From NCBI GenBank assembly GCA_015698045.1, contig BLAL01000013.1, forward strand, positions 868,001 to 932,000: DNA of 64,000 nt, in the 5' to 3' direction. The position numbers and the translations under genes are program-made. The DNA is from Rhizophagus clarus (Eukaryota > Glomeromycota > Glomeromycetes > Glomerales > Glomeraceae). The notes under the pieces were generated by a model. The model worked only from the letters and a program-made list of their open reading frames with translations. It was not told the origin of the DNA and searched no databases. Positions 1 to 12,271 of the stretch are shown here, piece by piece; within the stretch, counting starts at the first letter, position 1; every line of letters starts with the position of its first letter.

Positions 1-437
1 TATTCCAGGATGATTTTTGGTTGTTCGCAACTAAAAATAATAATAAATCAATTTATTTATTTATTCATCCATAGTTGAGACTGATTGTTACATAAGATAA
101 GATAGAAATAATCCTAATCTAAGGAATTCTAAACTAAGGAATCGAACTATACTAATCCAATATGTAAAATCCCCGCCTAGTTTAATTTAAACTGTTAGGC
201 TAAAACCTACAGTCTCCCCAAACACAAAATAAGAAGAACATTATTCTTTTGGATTCTAGGTCTGCTTTGATTTCATGAATAATATTATTCATGGGCTTTA
301 TCATACCATTTGATTCAATGATATCATAGCCTTCCTTTGTTACTTTTTTTAATTATTTTCTTTATCACTCTAATAATGTAATAAAAGTATAAAGGTTAGT
401 AAAAGTAGTTTACTAAATAAAAATATTTATAAGTAAT

Positions 438-935
438 GAAACAAGAGTAAATTTCCAAATAAAGAAGGCACATAATCAATTTTCCTCCACAATTGACAGA
501 CCTTATTTAAGAAACTTCATTGGCATATGTTTCTCTGTGGACCGATCGACCAACTGGAAGTGGCACAACCGTGTGGAACGACCGGAAATCACCTCACAAG
601 ATTGTTCATATCATGGACCTTTTCACTCTATCATGGAACAAAATTGTTCTTGGTGACCTCACAGAAAAAGCCCAATGAAAAAGGTGCTTATTTACTAAAA
701 CAAATGTAAGTTTCCAAATAAGGAAGGCACATAATCAATTTTCCTCCACAATTGACAGACCTTATTTAAGAAACTTCATTGGCATATGTTTCTTTGTGGA
801 CCGATCGACCAACTGGAAGTGGCACAACCGTGTGGAATCACCTCACAATATTGTTCATATCATGGACCTTTTCACACTATCATGGAGCAAAATTGTTCTT
901 GGTGACCTCACAAAGAAAGCCCAATGGAAAAGGTA
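438..935. repeat. Two direct copies of a ~250-base non-coding block
   Basis: Two near-identical copies (about 438-690 and 697-935) lie head to tail, offset by 259 bases at the start and 248 at the end because the first copy has an 11-base insertion near position 579. Both include the phrases GACCGATCGACCAACTGG and CATATCATGGACCTTTTCAC. Short open frames run through them but differ between copies, so I treat the block as non-coding duplicated sequence. Bases 1-437 hold no gene that I can see. Confidence 0.85.
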
Positions 936-1560
936 TTTGCTTTTATTACCCAAAAATATATCTACCTTATTTTTCTTCTGAGAACTATCTTCATAAAGAA
1001 AAAAATTGTGTCAGGCGGAGATACAAAATTTCTTGTTGGGATATGGACTTGTGGATCCAATGTATTTTTGGGAAGATTTGACATGGCGATCATTCATGTA
1101 CTCGTATCGATGAAAATTGTCAGGTGTTTGATCTAATTTGAAAAGTAACTTCTGCTTCTGTATGAATTGTAGATCTTGTTGTGACCTCTGCAATCGTTTG
1201 GTCACGTGAAATTTGATGATTTTGATGCTCACGGGATATAGTTTGTCAACAGGAAAACGAAATGAGTTTTGATAAAGACATAATAAAGAGAGTGAAAAAA
1301 AAGAAGAAATAAAGCATGTAAATAAAGAGAAAAGTTCATGTAAAGGGAGTGTAGAACAAGTCTACACTAGTATTATTCTTTTGGTATAAAACTATCTCAC
1401 GTAAATACGATGAAGTTTTTAAGTTGTAGTTGTAGTAGGAACAAAAAAACTTTTATTCTTTATACTCTTTAAAGTGTAAAAAAAAAATAGGAGTTGTATA
1501 GGGAACTAAGCCTTCAACTTCCTTCGCGAAAAATTGGACTGAGGGACAGTGGGAAGAAGT

Positions 1561-1975
1561 CCTTTTACATTTGTTTTGATCCGATCCTTATAAATATTAG
1601 GTACATAATCAATGATCATGTGAACCCCTCATCAATATCACAAAGCCACAGCCAACGAGTTTTAATTTGAATGTAATACGGGTTATACTCAAGTTCGAAA
1701 TAACATAATCATAGATCATGTGAACATAAGTAATAAATTACGCGTCATTTTGTATAAATTAATAATAGGAACTTATTGTTTACGCTAGTCGGCGTTTTTA
1801 ATAAACCACCTTTTTACATTTGTTTTTGATCCGATCCCTATAAATACTAGTTACATAATCATATATCATGTGAACATGAGTATAAATTAGGCGTCATTTT
1901 GTATAAATAAATAATAGTTGGAATTTTTTTTTCATTGTTTACGCTAGTCCGCGTTTTTAATAAACCATTAAATAT
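1561..1975. repeat. Imperfect direct repeat, two units
   Basis: The unit beginning CTTTTACATTTG, with TTTGATCCGATCC shortly after, occurs at 1561 and again at about 1809. Each is followed by TACATAATCA..ATCATGTGAAC, a TTTTGTATAAAT segment, and a GTTTACGCTAGTC segment ending in TTTTTAATAAACCA. No coding potential is seen. The 936-1560 stretch between this and the first duplicated block shows no gene. Confidence 0.75.
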
Positions 1976-2013
1976 TATATCTGAAGATCCCCTCCTCCGG
2001 TTCGAGCCCATCG

Positions 2014-2580
2014 ATGGTTCCTCCTTCTGTAAAACTGAAAGGCAAAGCGAAAGAGCAATATTATTCTGAGACGAAGCAATTAAAAGAATTAGAATTTACA
2101 CCTGACCCTGTGGTCATGGATAGTAACGATTATTAAGCAATTCGAACGGTCTTTATATGGCATGTCAAGTGAGACACATGATCAATACTTTTTCAAACCG
2201 GATGCGATCACGGGTTACAACGAAGAACACCACAACACTTTTTCGAAGTTACAAAAAGCTCGGATCAACAAAGATCGTTTTAAAAACATTAGGATTCCTT
2301 CTCATCATGATGAGAAATTTATCCAACATCTTGCTCCTGGCAAACATAAAGCGGTTACCATGATTCCCTTCCCAAATGTGATGTAACAATAAGGAAAAGA
2401 AGTTCAGAAACATTATCAAATCCTTCAAACTGTTACCCATCATATAGTTCAAAACATATTCTGCTAAAACTTTCCGACGCTCCTGAACACAACAATTTTC
2501 CTGTTTGTCCTTTAAAACATGATTTGAGCGATAAAGAATCGCCAGACTCTCATAAATATTTAGTTCGTTTAAACTTATAG
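2014..2580 (+). pseudogene. Decayed coding relic, possibly retroelement-derived
   Basis: Several short plus-strand frames read like former protein: one from about 2014 with KLKGKAKEQY and FTPDPVVMDS, one at 2162-2386 with FFKPDAITGY and a His-rich stretch, and a further frame after 2390 with CPLKHDLSDKESPDSHKYL. They are in different frames with stops between them, so the gene is dead. Codon use looks coding, with more C and G than the flanks. I cannot name the parent family; proximity to the relic at 4400-5171 suggests the same retroelement type, which is inference. Confidence 0.4.
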
Positions 2581-3240
2581 ATAGATTAATTAGACGCTAG
2601 TAGACCATTTAATTTTTATTTCTTTATATGTATTTTTTTTTTTAGTTATAGCCTACTTTCTTTTTTTGTTTGTCTTTTTTTTTTTTTAATTTCTAACCAC
2701 AACTAGAAAACAGGTTACATCATTCTTCACCATACAGGATTCACGTGAAGCGAATTTTGATCTGAAAAGAAAAATTTGGTACTAATATAGTAGGGTTTCA
2801 TTTATATTAGTATGTTCATGGTACGAAAGAAGGACCATCCTATTGTGGTAAAATCTTACATGATATATTCTTTATATACAATGTTTTTTTTTCTTGTAAA
2901 AACAGCTTCCTTTTTAAATAAATAAATAAAAAAACAAATGTAATTAAGTATAAATGACAGTTATTTGATCTAAAAAATTAATAACCGTTATATCATTTTT
3001 TGAGAGAATATGAATTTAAAATTCATTTTATAATACAATTTATTCACAATAATGATTTATCTGAAACTCCTATGTTCTTTATAAAAAAAAATTCTCGAAT
3101 TCTTTTTTTTGAAGCTGTTACTCTGAGTGTAAGTAAGTATCAGTATTTTATCCTTAAACCACGTGGAGACGATGGTATTCCAAAGGTTACATCCTAAAAA
3201 TTGGTTACACTAAGAAAAAGTTGTAAAGCTTCGTGATTTA

Positions 3241-3889
3241 CCCTATAAAAAATAAATGTCCGGAAAATGTTATCAAAAATGTCTGGAAAATGTCCGGAAT
3301 AAATCTGATGTGTCCGGAAAATGTCCACTTTTTTGGTACATGCCTGACACACTTCTGATACTTAAAATTTTGACATGTCCTAACTTTGTCCTGAATTTGT
3401 CCAGTATTTGTTCGGTATAAAATTTTGGTCAAATTCTGGACAGTTAAACCTGGACAAATTCTGGACATAGTAAAAAAACGAGATAGACAAATTCTGGACA
3501 TGAAAAAGTTCAGGACAAATTCTGGATACTATTTCCAAAAAGGATAAATTAATTTTGTAAAAAAATGCAAAAAGCACAAAACTGACATTCAAAACCTTTT
3601 CTGTCGTACTAATTAAAATTGCAGAGCAGGCAAAAATACTATATATCTATGATATAAAAATTTTGGGTTAAGGAATAATGATGATCATCTATCCATTGAT
3701 CATCTTTTGTGGCAAAATTTTACGAAAATACATTTCTGGACAATTTCAGGACAAATTCCTAATATCCCGAAAATGCAGTGTTTTTGGAACAGTTTCCGGA
3801 CACACAGTGTCCAGAATTTCCGGACAATATTTTAGATTTTTTTTCCGGACATTTTCTGGACATTATCCGGACACTTATTTTTTATAGGG
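3241..3889. mobile_element. PIF/Harbinger-like non-autonomous element (649 bp)
   Basis: The ends are inverted: CCCTATAAAAAATAA at 3241 and its complement ending at 3889, flanked on both sides by TTA (3238-3240 and 3890-3892). This matches the 3-base TWA target duplication of PIF/Harbinger elements. Both arms are filled with copies of GTCCGGA/TCTGGACA in opposite orientation in the two halves, looking like subterminal transposase-binding repeats. There is no transposase; frames inside are repeat translations. A second, half-length copy in opposite orientation lies at 55786-56081. A TA duplication with a one-base longer TIR is the alternative reading. Confidence 0.8.
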
Positions 3890-4399
3890 TTAAAGTTGAA
3901 ACTTGATTTCTAACTAGATTGACTGGAGCCAGTCATTTCTCAATTCATTGCGAAAACTTTTGAAACGTTGTTGTTTCCAAATATTCAATATAGTGTATAA
4001 ATTTTGAATAATTTAGATTTTTTGTGCAATATTGAATACCCTGATGGCGGTGATCTTAGTACATTTTCCTTGTGATAGTTGATTTATCGTATGAACGTAT
4101 AATATTTGAACCAGTCGGAGAAGGATGTTATGTTATGGGCGTGTTGACAAAATAAATTGTTACAATGAGTCATAATTAGGTAACTATATATTACGAAGTA
4201 CAGATTTACGCCACGTTACGTCCGTTCTAGTTCAACTTTTTTTAAATTGAGCAGCTTTATTTAGTTGAAAATACAAAGGTATTTACAGCAGCAAATAAAA
4301 CCTTGTCGTATCAACTATACAATCTAGCTTAATTTACTAGGGGAAAAGATAACGCAATCTCAGGCTAAAAAAGGCAAGGATAAAAAAAATCAGGCCAGA

Positions 4400-5171
4400 A
4401 ATCACCTGATAACAAAATCCGGATGATGATCATAGTGGAGTCTCTCAAAATCTTAGGAACAATATCAGGGATTTTATGCTTTATGACATACCAACTACAT
4501 GGTCCCCCGAACAAATCCTAACACATCTAGTCATGGGAATGTCTATCAAAACGTAACAGAAGTATTACACTATCCATCTAAAGATAGCATTTAACGAATA
4601 ACGATTTCACTTTCCAGGTTTTCGATGGAAGTAAATGGTGCTATCGATTATATAACTTGGAAATGCATTGGTTTCCTGGGCGTTACCGCATTAGACGTTG
4701 AAACAAAGACAGAATCAGTCCACATTTTTGGCTAAAGTAGACAGATTACCAGATACTGTTACCACAGATCCTCTACTTACCCAGGACTTTGACAAACGTG
4801 ATTTTTTTTTTAAGAATTAAGGCATCAAAGCTTATAAATTCCTCAAACAAGGTACCAATCAAAATACGACATTGGGATTCTTCAGAACTTACGAGGATTT
4901 GAAAATGGTACTAGAGTCCCTCTTCGTATATGAACATACTAAGTACAAAAAGTATCGATCAAATGGTCGTCCTAATAAGAAGAAGTCTTCAAAGGATTTG
5001 TCAAGATCATCGACAAAACGCACCAGCAGCCAGGATAATGGTGCAAAAGGTTCACCTAAGCCTTCCACCAAGCCAGACAAGTCACGTAAAGTGTCACGCA
5101 AGTCTAATCCCACGAACAAGAATCAGAAGGCTGGCAAGACGAAATTGAATAAAGCGGATATTCTGAACTGA
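4400..5171 (+). pseudogene. Relic of a retroelement-type ORF (nucleic-acid-binding/basic tail)
   Basis: A broken reading frame is visible in pieces: RDFMLYDIPTTWSPEQIL near 4460, VDRLPDTVTTDPLLTQDFD near 4735, IKAYKFLKQG near 4823, and a final open frame from 4872 with FFRTYEDLKMVLESLF followed by a Lys/Ser-rich basic tail ending at 5169-5171. The pattern (globular domain, then basic low-complexity tail) resembles ORF1/gag-like proteins of dispersed repeats common in these fungi. A related relic sits at 53990-54560 on the other strand (TYDDLKNAL then basic residues). Frame changes and stops make it non-functional. Confidence 0.6.
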
Positions 5172-5343
5172 AATTAGTCTTGTCTCTTTTAGATTAGGTG
5201 TTAATTTTTAGTCTTATTTTCTTTTTCTTAGTAAGAGTAGGATTATTATTTACCCCCTTTTATATAGCCTTCTATCCTGTAATACTAACCTTTTTATTTT
5301 TTTATACTCGTTAAGCTAGGATGTAGCACGTTGATTTTTTCTA

Positions 5344-5488
5344 GGGGTGCAGACATTACTGACGTGACTTTTCTACGTCAGTAACGTCTCATATAGGAAT
5401 TTATTAATAATTCATATAATTTTAAGTTACGTCACAGGTTACAACTTTTTAAGTGACGTATCTAAAAAAAAGCAAATGTCTGCACCCC
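5344..5488. mobile_element. TA-flanked MITE, 145 bp (Tc1/mariner-like)
   Basis: The ends are perfect inverted repeats, GGGGTGCAGACATT at 5344 and its complement ending at 5488, each flanked by TA. This TA flank and short TIR fit a Tc1/mariner-derived MITE. The interior has further inverted TGACGT/ACGTCA motifs and no open frame. Confidence 0.8.
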
Positions 5489-5640
5489 TAATTTTTTCTT
5501 TCTAAGATTTCCTAGTGAGGCGAGATTGACCGTGTGCCATTTCCTGGTGTGGTGATTACAGCGCGTTGCTATCACCGGGGTTCCTCTGTCATGGTGACAG
5601 TTTATATAGTAGTTGACGAATACAAGCATTATGCATAATA

Positions 5641-6960
5641 TTGTATACCATCAAAAATAAAATTAAAAACTATTTTTTCTTTCAATTTTCTTTTAAACTT
5701 TTTCTTTCAAACTTTTTCTTTGATCAACCTTCTTTTTTAAACTTTTGCTTTCAACCAACTTTTTTTTTTAAACTTTTTCTTTCGATTAACCTTCTTTTTA
5801 AACTTTTTCTTACAATCAACCTTTTCCCCTTATTCTCCCTTCCCTTTCTCATTCTTTTCCTTTCCTATTCCATACTTTTCATTTCCTCTTTCGTAACTTC
5901 ATTTTCTCTCTCCTTTGTTCTTCTCTTTCTTTTATTCTTATAATTTACTTTCACTCTTTCCTTTTTCCCTTTTTTTAGAATATCCTTAAACATAGACTTG
6001 TAAAAATTTTTTAAAACTTCTTCTTTTGAGAACAGTTACTAACGTCTATTTCTTTCTTCTTTTTAAACAGTTGGTTTTTTGGCTTTTTGGATGTGTGAAA
6101 AACTCGATGAAATTTTTCTTTTTTTAATTATTTATATGTGGAATTTTGGTGAGAAATCAGTAGTCTTTTGATTATTCTTTAATAAAATTGTTTATTCAAA
6201 CTTTGATTTCCTTTTTCCTTAGGCAGGTAACAAGGTCTTTGGACATAGTATATCTTGGTGAAGAATTAGAAATATTTTTTTCTCTTTTTTTAGTGAGTTT
6301 AAACTTTTTTTAACAAAACAATCGCTATTGTTACGTTTCTATTTTTCTTTTAGATGACTTTCAACTCTTTAGATGTAGAATTCGGTCAGTGTTTTTATAT
6401 TTTTATTTTTAATGAATTGTCTAACAATTCATTTTTTCTTTTTCTTAGAAAGCCTCCTAGAAGCCGGTTGACTGGTACTGATTTCTAAGTTTCAAAATAT
6501 ATTGAAACTTTTATTAAAAATTATATACTTTTTATATTTTATAGGATCCAGCAGTTCTGGATTTGGCTTTGAATCCATGGGTAAGTTTTGAAAGATTTCA
6601 AAACTTTGTTTTTTTTTTATTCTCTTCTTCTTAAAGAAACATTTACTAAAGTTACTTGTTTTTTCTCTGTAGGTCTAACCCCAAATTAAATGTTAAATTC
6701 TTAGGTAAGTTCCTAAGTTGAATTTTGAAAATTTGGTTTTATTTTTTTTTAAAAGAAACTTTTATAAATTTTCTTTACTTTCTCTTTTTATAGGTTTTAG
6801 AGTTTCAGTGACTTAGTAAAAAGATAAAATAGTAAGTTTCGTTATTATAAACTTTGATTTTTTTTTTCTTTTCTAAATTCGAAAGTTTCTTTTTTGTAGT
6901 TTCATCTTCGGATTTTATTTGAATTGGTCAGGATACCGAATCAAAGGTTTTGAGATATAC
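5641..6960 (+). repeat. Pyrimidine-rich tract followed by a run of intron-like units
   Basis: About 300 bases of C/T-rich sequence (5641-5945) are followed by at least seven units, each with a branch-point-like CTAAC/CTAAA motif, a T-rich run and AG, then a short exon-like segment. Some segments are followed at once by GTAAGT (for example near 6582 and 6705). The segments give no consistent reading frame. The same architecture occurs at 33885-35335 and, on the other strand, at 37400-38400. I see no terminal inverted repeat for this copy. The frame at 5641-5943 is a translation of the simple sequence, not a convincing protein. Confidence 0.6.
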
Positions 6961-7299
6961 AAACGATCCATTCTATAACTGAAGCTGATAATAATGATAT
7001 ATCAGTAGTAACCACCAATTTGAAAATAATTTATATATGAAACAAGTATTTATTAAAGATTACAAAATATATATTACATATTTACTAAAATTTAACAATG
7101 TATTTACAAAGACTTAATAGTGCATTTACGAAATATTTGCAATATATTTTAATGCATTTACTAGATTTTAAAAATGTGGCTAAAATTATTTGAAAATTTT
7201 TTTAACGACTTAGATAATTGATTCGTGACGATTTATTAAAAATTGCTTTGCGTCTTAATGCGTAGTAACTGCATATCGATATAGACTAGATCATATCCA

Positions 7300-8275
7300 A
7301 ATTATTACTAAAGATTCACGATTACTTGCACGATTTGTTTACTATTCGGACACAATTCAATACATTTCAGCAAAGTATTGCACCTGAATTTACAATCGGT
7401 TACTTCACTTTCGCCACATCCGCAGTAAAAGTACCGATTATATCTATATTCTATATCCTGTTTATATTTGAAACATCTCCAATTGTAAATGATGGTAGAT
7501 GGACAAATCAAGATATTTCTAGTCGCGTCTTCTCATTAGGCCTTAAATTGGATACATCAAATGTAACAAGACCTGATGTGGATAGATTTTCATTTTCATC
7601 ATAATCGTTATTACCTTCTAGTCTTCCATTGACATAATAATGGATTACCGGATAACCAGGACGTTTTATTTGGAGACATATTTTAGGGTCAGAAACAAAG
7701 AACTTGCTTGATTTCTCATTTGAATTGTATAAATCCTGAAATATACTATGCACCGGTGACGAACCGTCATTAATAATATCTTCATCAATTAGTATGTACT
7801 GTAGATATGACCTATTGAATTCCTACGCAAGATATCTTCAATAGTTGAATCCTTTTCGTAATACTCTACTTTTTTTGCTTTGAGAGTAAGAAGTAATTAC
7901 CGGTGCATTCAAAACCCGAATTCTGCTTTTATAGATACTGATCAGTATCGATCAATGAACGCCATAATATAGCTCTTGGACAAGACACCTTTCTGAAATT
8001 TCTTTATTATATTCTCAAGTTCGTCATCATAACCAACATAAGCTTCCCCGGAGTGTATTTAACAAGACTCTTTGCGAGTTTCTTCTTAAACCTTACCTCT
8101 TCCAATTTAATTTCTTATGCATGATCGTTAATCTCATCAAAAATCTTATTGGGTATATGATGAGATATTAATTTTGCATCATTAAATAAATCATTGAGCC
8201 TTTATTTTTGTTTAAATAGATCATTAAAAACTTGTTAAATCTTAAAACAATTTCTTCACTTGATTCCATTATCAT
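7300..8275 (-). pseudogene. Truncated pseudogene of the stonustoxin-like/GTPase family
   Basis: Minus-strand fragments match the middle of the 1196-aa protein encoded at 12272-15862. From high to low coordinate they give a helical segment (EEIVLRF-like), the thioredoxin-like segment with FQDLYNSNEKSSKFFV and YYVNGRLEGNNDYD (7508-7753), then the Cys-rich ribbon with CGCGESEVTDCKFRC (7308-7511). Stops and frame changes interrupt it. The MACPF-like N-terminus and the whole GTPase/C-terminal part are absent, so it is a fragment of about 300 codons, not a complete decayed gene. It starts only about 30 bases after the stop of the TLDc pseudogene upstream. Confidence 0.8.
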
Positions 8276-8304
8276 GCAAACTTTCAAATCATTCACAAAA
8301 CTTC

Positions 8305-9714
8305 TTAAATAAATTTATTCATAATCTGAAATATTTCATATTCTTTTACAGAAAATTTATGACCCGTCTTTCTGATATGTTTTTCATAACGATAAGATTT
8401 TATTTCACAATAACTCCCAATATTTTTGTTAAAAGAAATTTCATTACCATACCCTCCATATATTGTAAGGTTTCCCTTATCAAATGATGTCCATAATTAT
8501 ACCGATTATTTATAGCAAGTTCATCATCCTCTACTCGACTAATAAGACAATCTTCTACTATTTTTATTCATAAAAGAGAAAATAAAGCTATCCCTTGTAA
8601 TACCGTGTCTGCAAAAAAAACGATAATTTTTTTCCTATTCAATCGGATTATATCCTCCAAGAATTTCATCACTATCTTTAACTCTAATAATTGCTACAGT
8701 ACGAGATTGATCATCACATACTCCGTGAAATCTTTTAGCTGTAAATCCATCACGAGACCCACGAAAAATTGGATTGAATTCATATGAATTTTTCAACTCG
8801 TCTGTATTCTCTAATCTATCAATCCATTTTGAGATTACTTCAGCATGTTTAATTGTAATGATTTTTTTTGAATCTATGTTTTTAATCCCTATTTTTTTGA
8901 TTGCATTCGGTTCTAACATGTTATCTGGATTGTCTAAAAAGTATTTAATTGAATCTTCAAACAACTTTTCAGGAATAATGTTTTTGTATGGATACACCTT
9001 ATTCAAGAATTCTTTAGAAGTAAATTTAATGAATTTAATTAAAGTAATACATTGTTTCAAAGTGTTTCTTAAAGCATTAAAAATCATCTTTAAATAACTT
9101 GAAGGATCTGAAGAAAGTCCAGGATTTTATACAATACCCCATTTAAGTATATTTTCCCAAACTTGAACTTCACTCATTCGAATTTTATCATGTTTAATAA
9201 GTGAATTAATACTTTTTCTGAAATTGAATTAAAGTTAGATGAATTAAAATTTTTTTCTAGTTGTTTAGAAATTAATTCTGTGCAATACTTTTGAAGATCT
9301 AATAAAGTGTCATTTTCAAAGCTCGTATGGTATATTTGATTAAAATTTTGTTCTATCTAATTTTCTTTATTTACAGTCAATTATGATTGTAAATGAGGAT
9401 AAAAAAAAACGTTAATAATACAAAATAACAATTTATTTTTATATAACATTTTGTTTAATTATTTTCTTACCTTAAAATTATTTGAAAAATTTCAGGTAAA
9501 ATATCCGGTAATTTAATGTGTTACCATTTTTCTTTTATTAGATAACAAAATTCTTCTCAAATAAGGAGAACGATAATTTAAAATGACCATGTGACCACGG
9601 AATATTTTACATGAGGGTCATTATCAACTTCAATTGTAATATCATAATATTCGTTATCATCTAAAATTTCAAGTAAAATTTGAGATAATTTTAGTAAAAT
9701 TTATTATCAGCCAT
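8305..9714 (-). pseudogene. BTB-BACK-TLDc protein pseudogene
   Basis: Read on the minus strand from ATG at 9714, all parts of a BTB-BACK-TLDc gene are present. The BTB domain has EILDDNEYYDITIEV and FRGHMVILNYRSPYLRRIL. A likely intron starts GTAAGA near 9471 and ends near 9358. A BACK-like region follows (SEVQVWENILKWG, then 8635-9087). The TLDc domain begins FRGSRDGFTAKRFHG and resumes after a second likely intron with YGNEISFNKNIGSYCEI and FSVKEYEIFQI, ending at TAA 8305-8307. At least three frameshifts (two in the BTB domain, one in BACK) and further stops in the first part of the last exon break the frame. Intact relatives are probable ubiquitin-ligase adaptor or oxidation-resistance-type proteins; this copy is dead. 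Confidence 0.85.
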
Positions 9715-11395
9715 TATAATTGTTTTAAATGAAAGAAGTCTAATTTGCCCGATCTTTATTTTTGGTTCAACCTTATATTGCAATCCTTGTATCACAATTA
9801 CCTAATAACGGTTGAATAATAAATTCTGTTTCTGAACTACACCTGAAACCAACAGCTTACAGAATATTTCATTTCATTAAAATTTGGCTAATAAAAAAGC
9901 CACCAATAAGAGATTTGTGGCTTCATGTATTCATGTATTTATTTTAACGTTTGTATCTAAATAAGGCCACGTGAACTTAGATTTCGATTCATGTAAACAT
10001 TGTAACATATATATCATAGTTAAAAAGTCCTGGTGACCTGAGTTTATATACATGTACTGCACATACATTATTTCTATAATATAAAGTTTATATAATATCC
10101 CAAAATACATATAAATGTTTTGTACAAGTTCACCCGACAAATTTTTTCAATAACAGTATATATATAATTCCTATCTCTAACACTTTAAGTACGCTTAATG
10201 ATCTTTACGATTCATAACTTTATTATTGGTCGATTGTAACGACTATAAACAAAATCAAGAAATTATTACAATCAGCGTGATATTACCAATGCGATCCGGA
10301 TATCTGAGATGGATTGGGAAGCACGATAATTTACCCGATTATCTATATTGGTTAAATTACACTTCTGTACTAAAAAATGAAATAATAAAACATTAGTAAA
10401 TAGTTCTTAATCGGGAGGTCGAAGTGTTGACGGAACTTCAATAGTGCTGACCGGCATCAGAATTATGAGATTCCGCCTTTGCGCTTTTAAACTGTAGATA
10501 AGAGTGTCGATATTCTCTCACTACAACACGGTCCACAGATTAAACTGAATTTATTCGGACAGATGGTGCGTCTAAAAATTATTCGTTATCCGGGTTCGAG
10601 TCGAATTGAAGGCAGATTATCCGGCATAAAGCTGCGGCGGCTCAATCGCAGTTACATTTGGAAATAAAATTTTGATGCGTATAACTTTCGGGTTCAAAAA
10701 GTTATAATTTAATTAACGATTTCCTTTTGCTTAAATAATTCTTAGAAAGTCCTAAAGAAAATAAATATTTCTAAAATAAAATAATTAGTAATCATCGCAA
10801 TGTGATCAACAACTAACAAATAAAGGCAAATTCCTAACCATCACTTATCACCATATCACCGTGGTACACAACCGAATATTTTGATTTTGTACCCCGTAAC
10901 GGTAATTTATACATCTAAAATTACGCTAATCTACTAATAAAACTGTATCTACTTCTAAATTTTACCAATAAATTAATTATAGAATTCCAGGGAATCTTGC
11001 CCTTGCACCGGATAGACGGATTTCGTATCGAGTTACGTTGCGTGGCTTATCCCATCCTTGCCATATATAACGAGGTCAGAAATAGTTCGATTTTTACAAA
11101 CCGATTTTAATAAAATTCGAAACGAGTTAATTGATATAATTCAGTTATATCCAAACTGGTTTAAATCAATTGATCGGTTTGTGCCATTTTTAAAGGTCCA
11201 TATTTTCAATTTATATTATGTTTTAATAAAAATAAATTGGATTGATTAAACTAATTATAAAAAAAAAGAATTTAAAAAAAAAAAATATTAAATTGACCGA
11301 AAAAAAAATTTTTTGAAAAAAAAAAAATTAATTAAAAAAAAAAAATACAAAATTAATTTGTTAATTTATGCTAATCGAAAAAGAATTAAATAATT
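9715..11395. other. Gene-free interval with one GC-richer island
   Basis: No credible gene. A segment at about 10260-10670 is clearly richer in G and C than its surroundings and includes GGGTTCGAGTC, close to a Pol III B box, near 10592. I could not fold a tRNA or find a matching A box. A 63-codon frame at 11058-11249 lacks family features and contains an inverted pair (ACAAACCGATTT and ATCGGTTTGT), so I do not call it a gene. Confidence 0.5.
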
Positions 11396-11627
11396 CAGTG
11401 TTCGGCAAATGACAAACGATTCATGAAAAATGACGTTGATCAAATGAGTCATTTGAATGTAAATGTTGGCCAGTACTATAATTCTGGCCTGCATTATGTT
11501 CGTGTATTTTTGACCGAATCACATGATAAGAATATTAACCAATAAAATCAAATGACTGATGACAAAGGATTAGATAATTAGCCAAATCATCGGAATGGTC
11601 AAATGACCAGGTCATTTCCGTACACTG
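11396..11627. mobile_element. hAT-type MITE, 232 bp
   Basis: The element begins CAGTGTTCGGCAAATGAC and ends with the inverted CACTG, the usual hAT terminus (CAGTG...GGCAAA). It is flanked by perfect 8-base target duplications AAATAATT at 11388-11395 and 11628-11635. The interior repeats AAATGAC/GTCATTT motifs. It belongs to the same family as 46755-47078. No open frame. Confidence 0.9.
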
Positions 11628-12271
11628 AAATAATTTATTGTAAAAATCTTAAATTAAAATACTGCACTGCACTGTTATACAAGATACTCCAGATATAATA
11701 CAGAATACCGCAGTGGTATTTAGCAATACTTAATTTTTTTTTTTTTTTTTTTTGTGCGGGAATTGTGCAAATTGTGCTATGAGTATGCACGAATTTTATA
11801 TTCAACCATATATAATTCAGCCTAACCGATTAAACATGGTTATAGATCAGGTATCAAAAATCTGTTTCAACCTCTAGAATAAGCTAAAAAATCGAAATTC
11901 ATTATAAATCTTATATCTTTAACCAGATTGAAACTTTTGAACTAGTAAAGAAAATGATGTTACTTTTATTTAATGCGGAAAGATGGGCACAACTCCAATT
12001 TTGACCTCGTAGCTAATGATGCACATTTTTCGCTCGTAATTTGGTAACAGGTTTAATCGTAATAATAAATTCGCTATCACTTTGTGTTCAAATACTTATT
12101 TTTTATTCATAAATGTATACAAATACTATCAAGATAAAAATATTAAGAATACATTGTAAATACTTAACAAATTAATATACAATCATATCATTATATAGGT
12201 TCCTAAAATTATTATATAATAATTATTCGATTTTGCAAAACTATTAATGATTGCTCAAACAACTTTGATTT
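11628..12271. other. Downstream intergenic region
   Basis: AT-rich sequence with a T-run near 11740; no gene seen. It contains the 3' end of the minus-strand gene ending at 12272. Confidence 0.5.

Noticed and set aside
1997-2012. GGTTCGAGCCC as the T-loop of a tRNA or SINE
   Set aside because: No tRNA-like fold or A box upstream; it lies at the start of a coding relic.
11058-11249. 63-codon open frame as a small gene
   Set aside because: No family features, no conservation evidence, AT-rich flanks and an inverted pair of words inside that suggests a non-coding origin.
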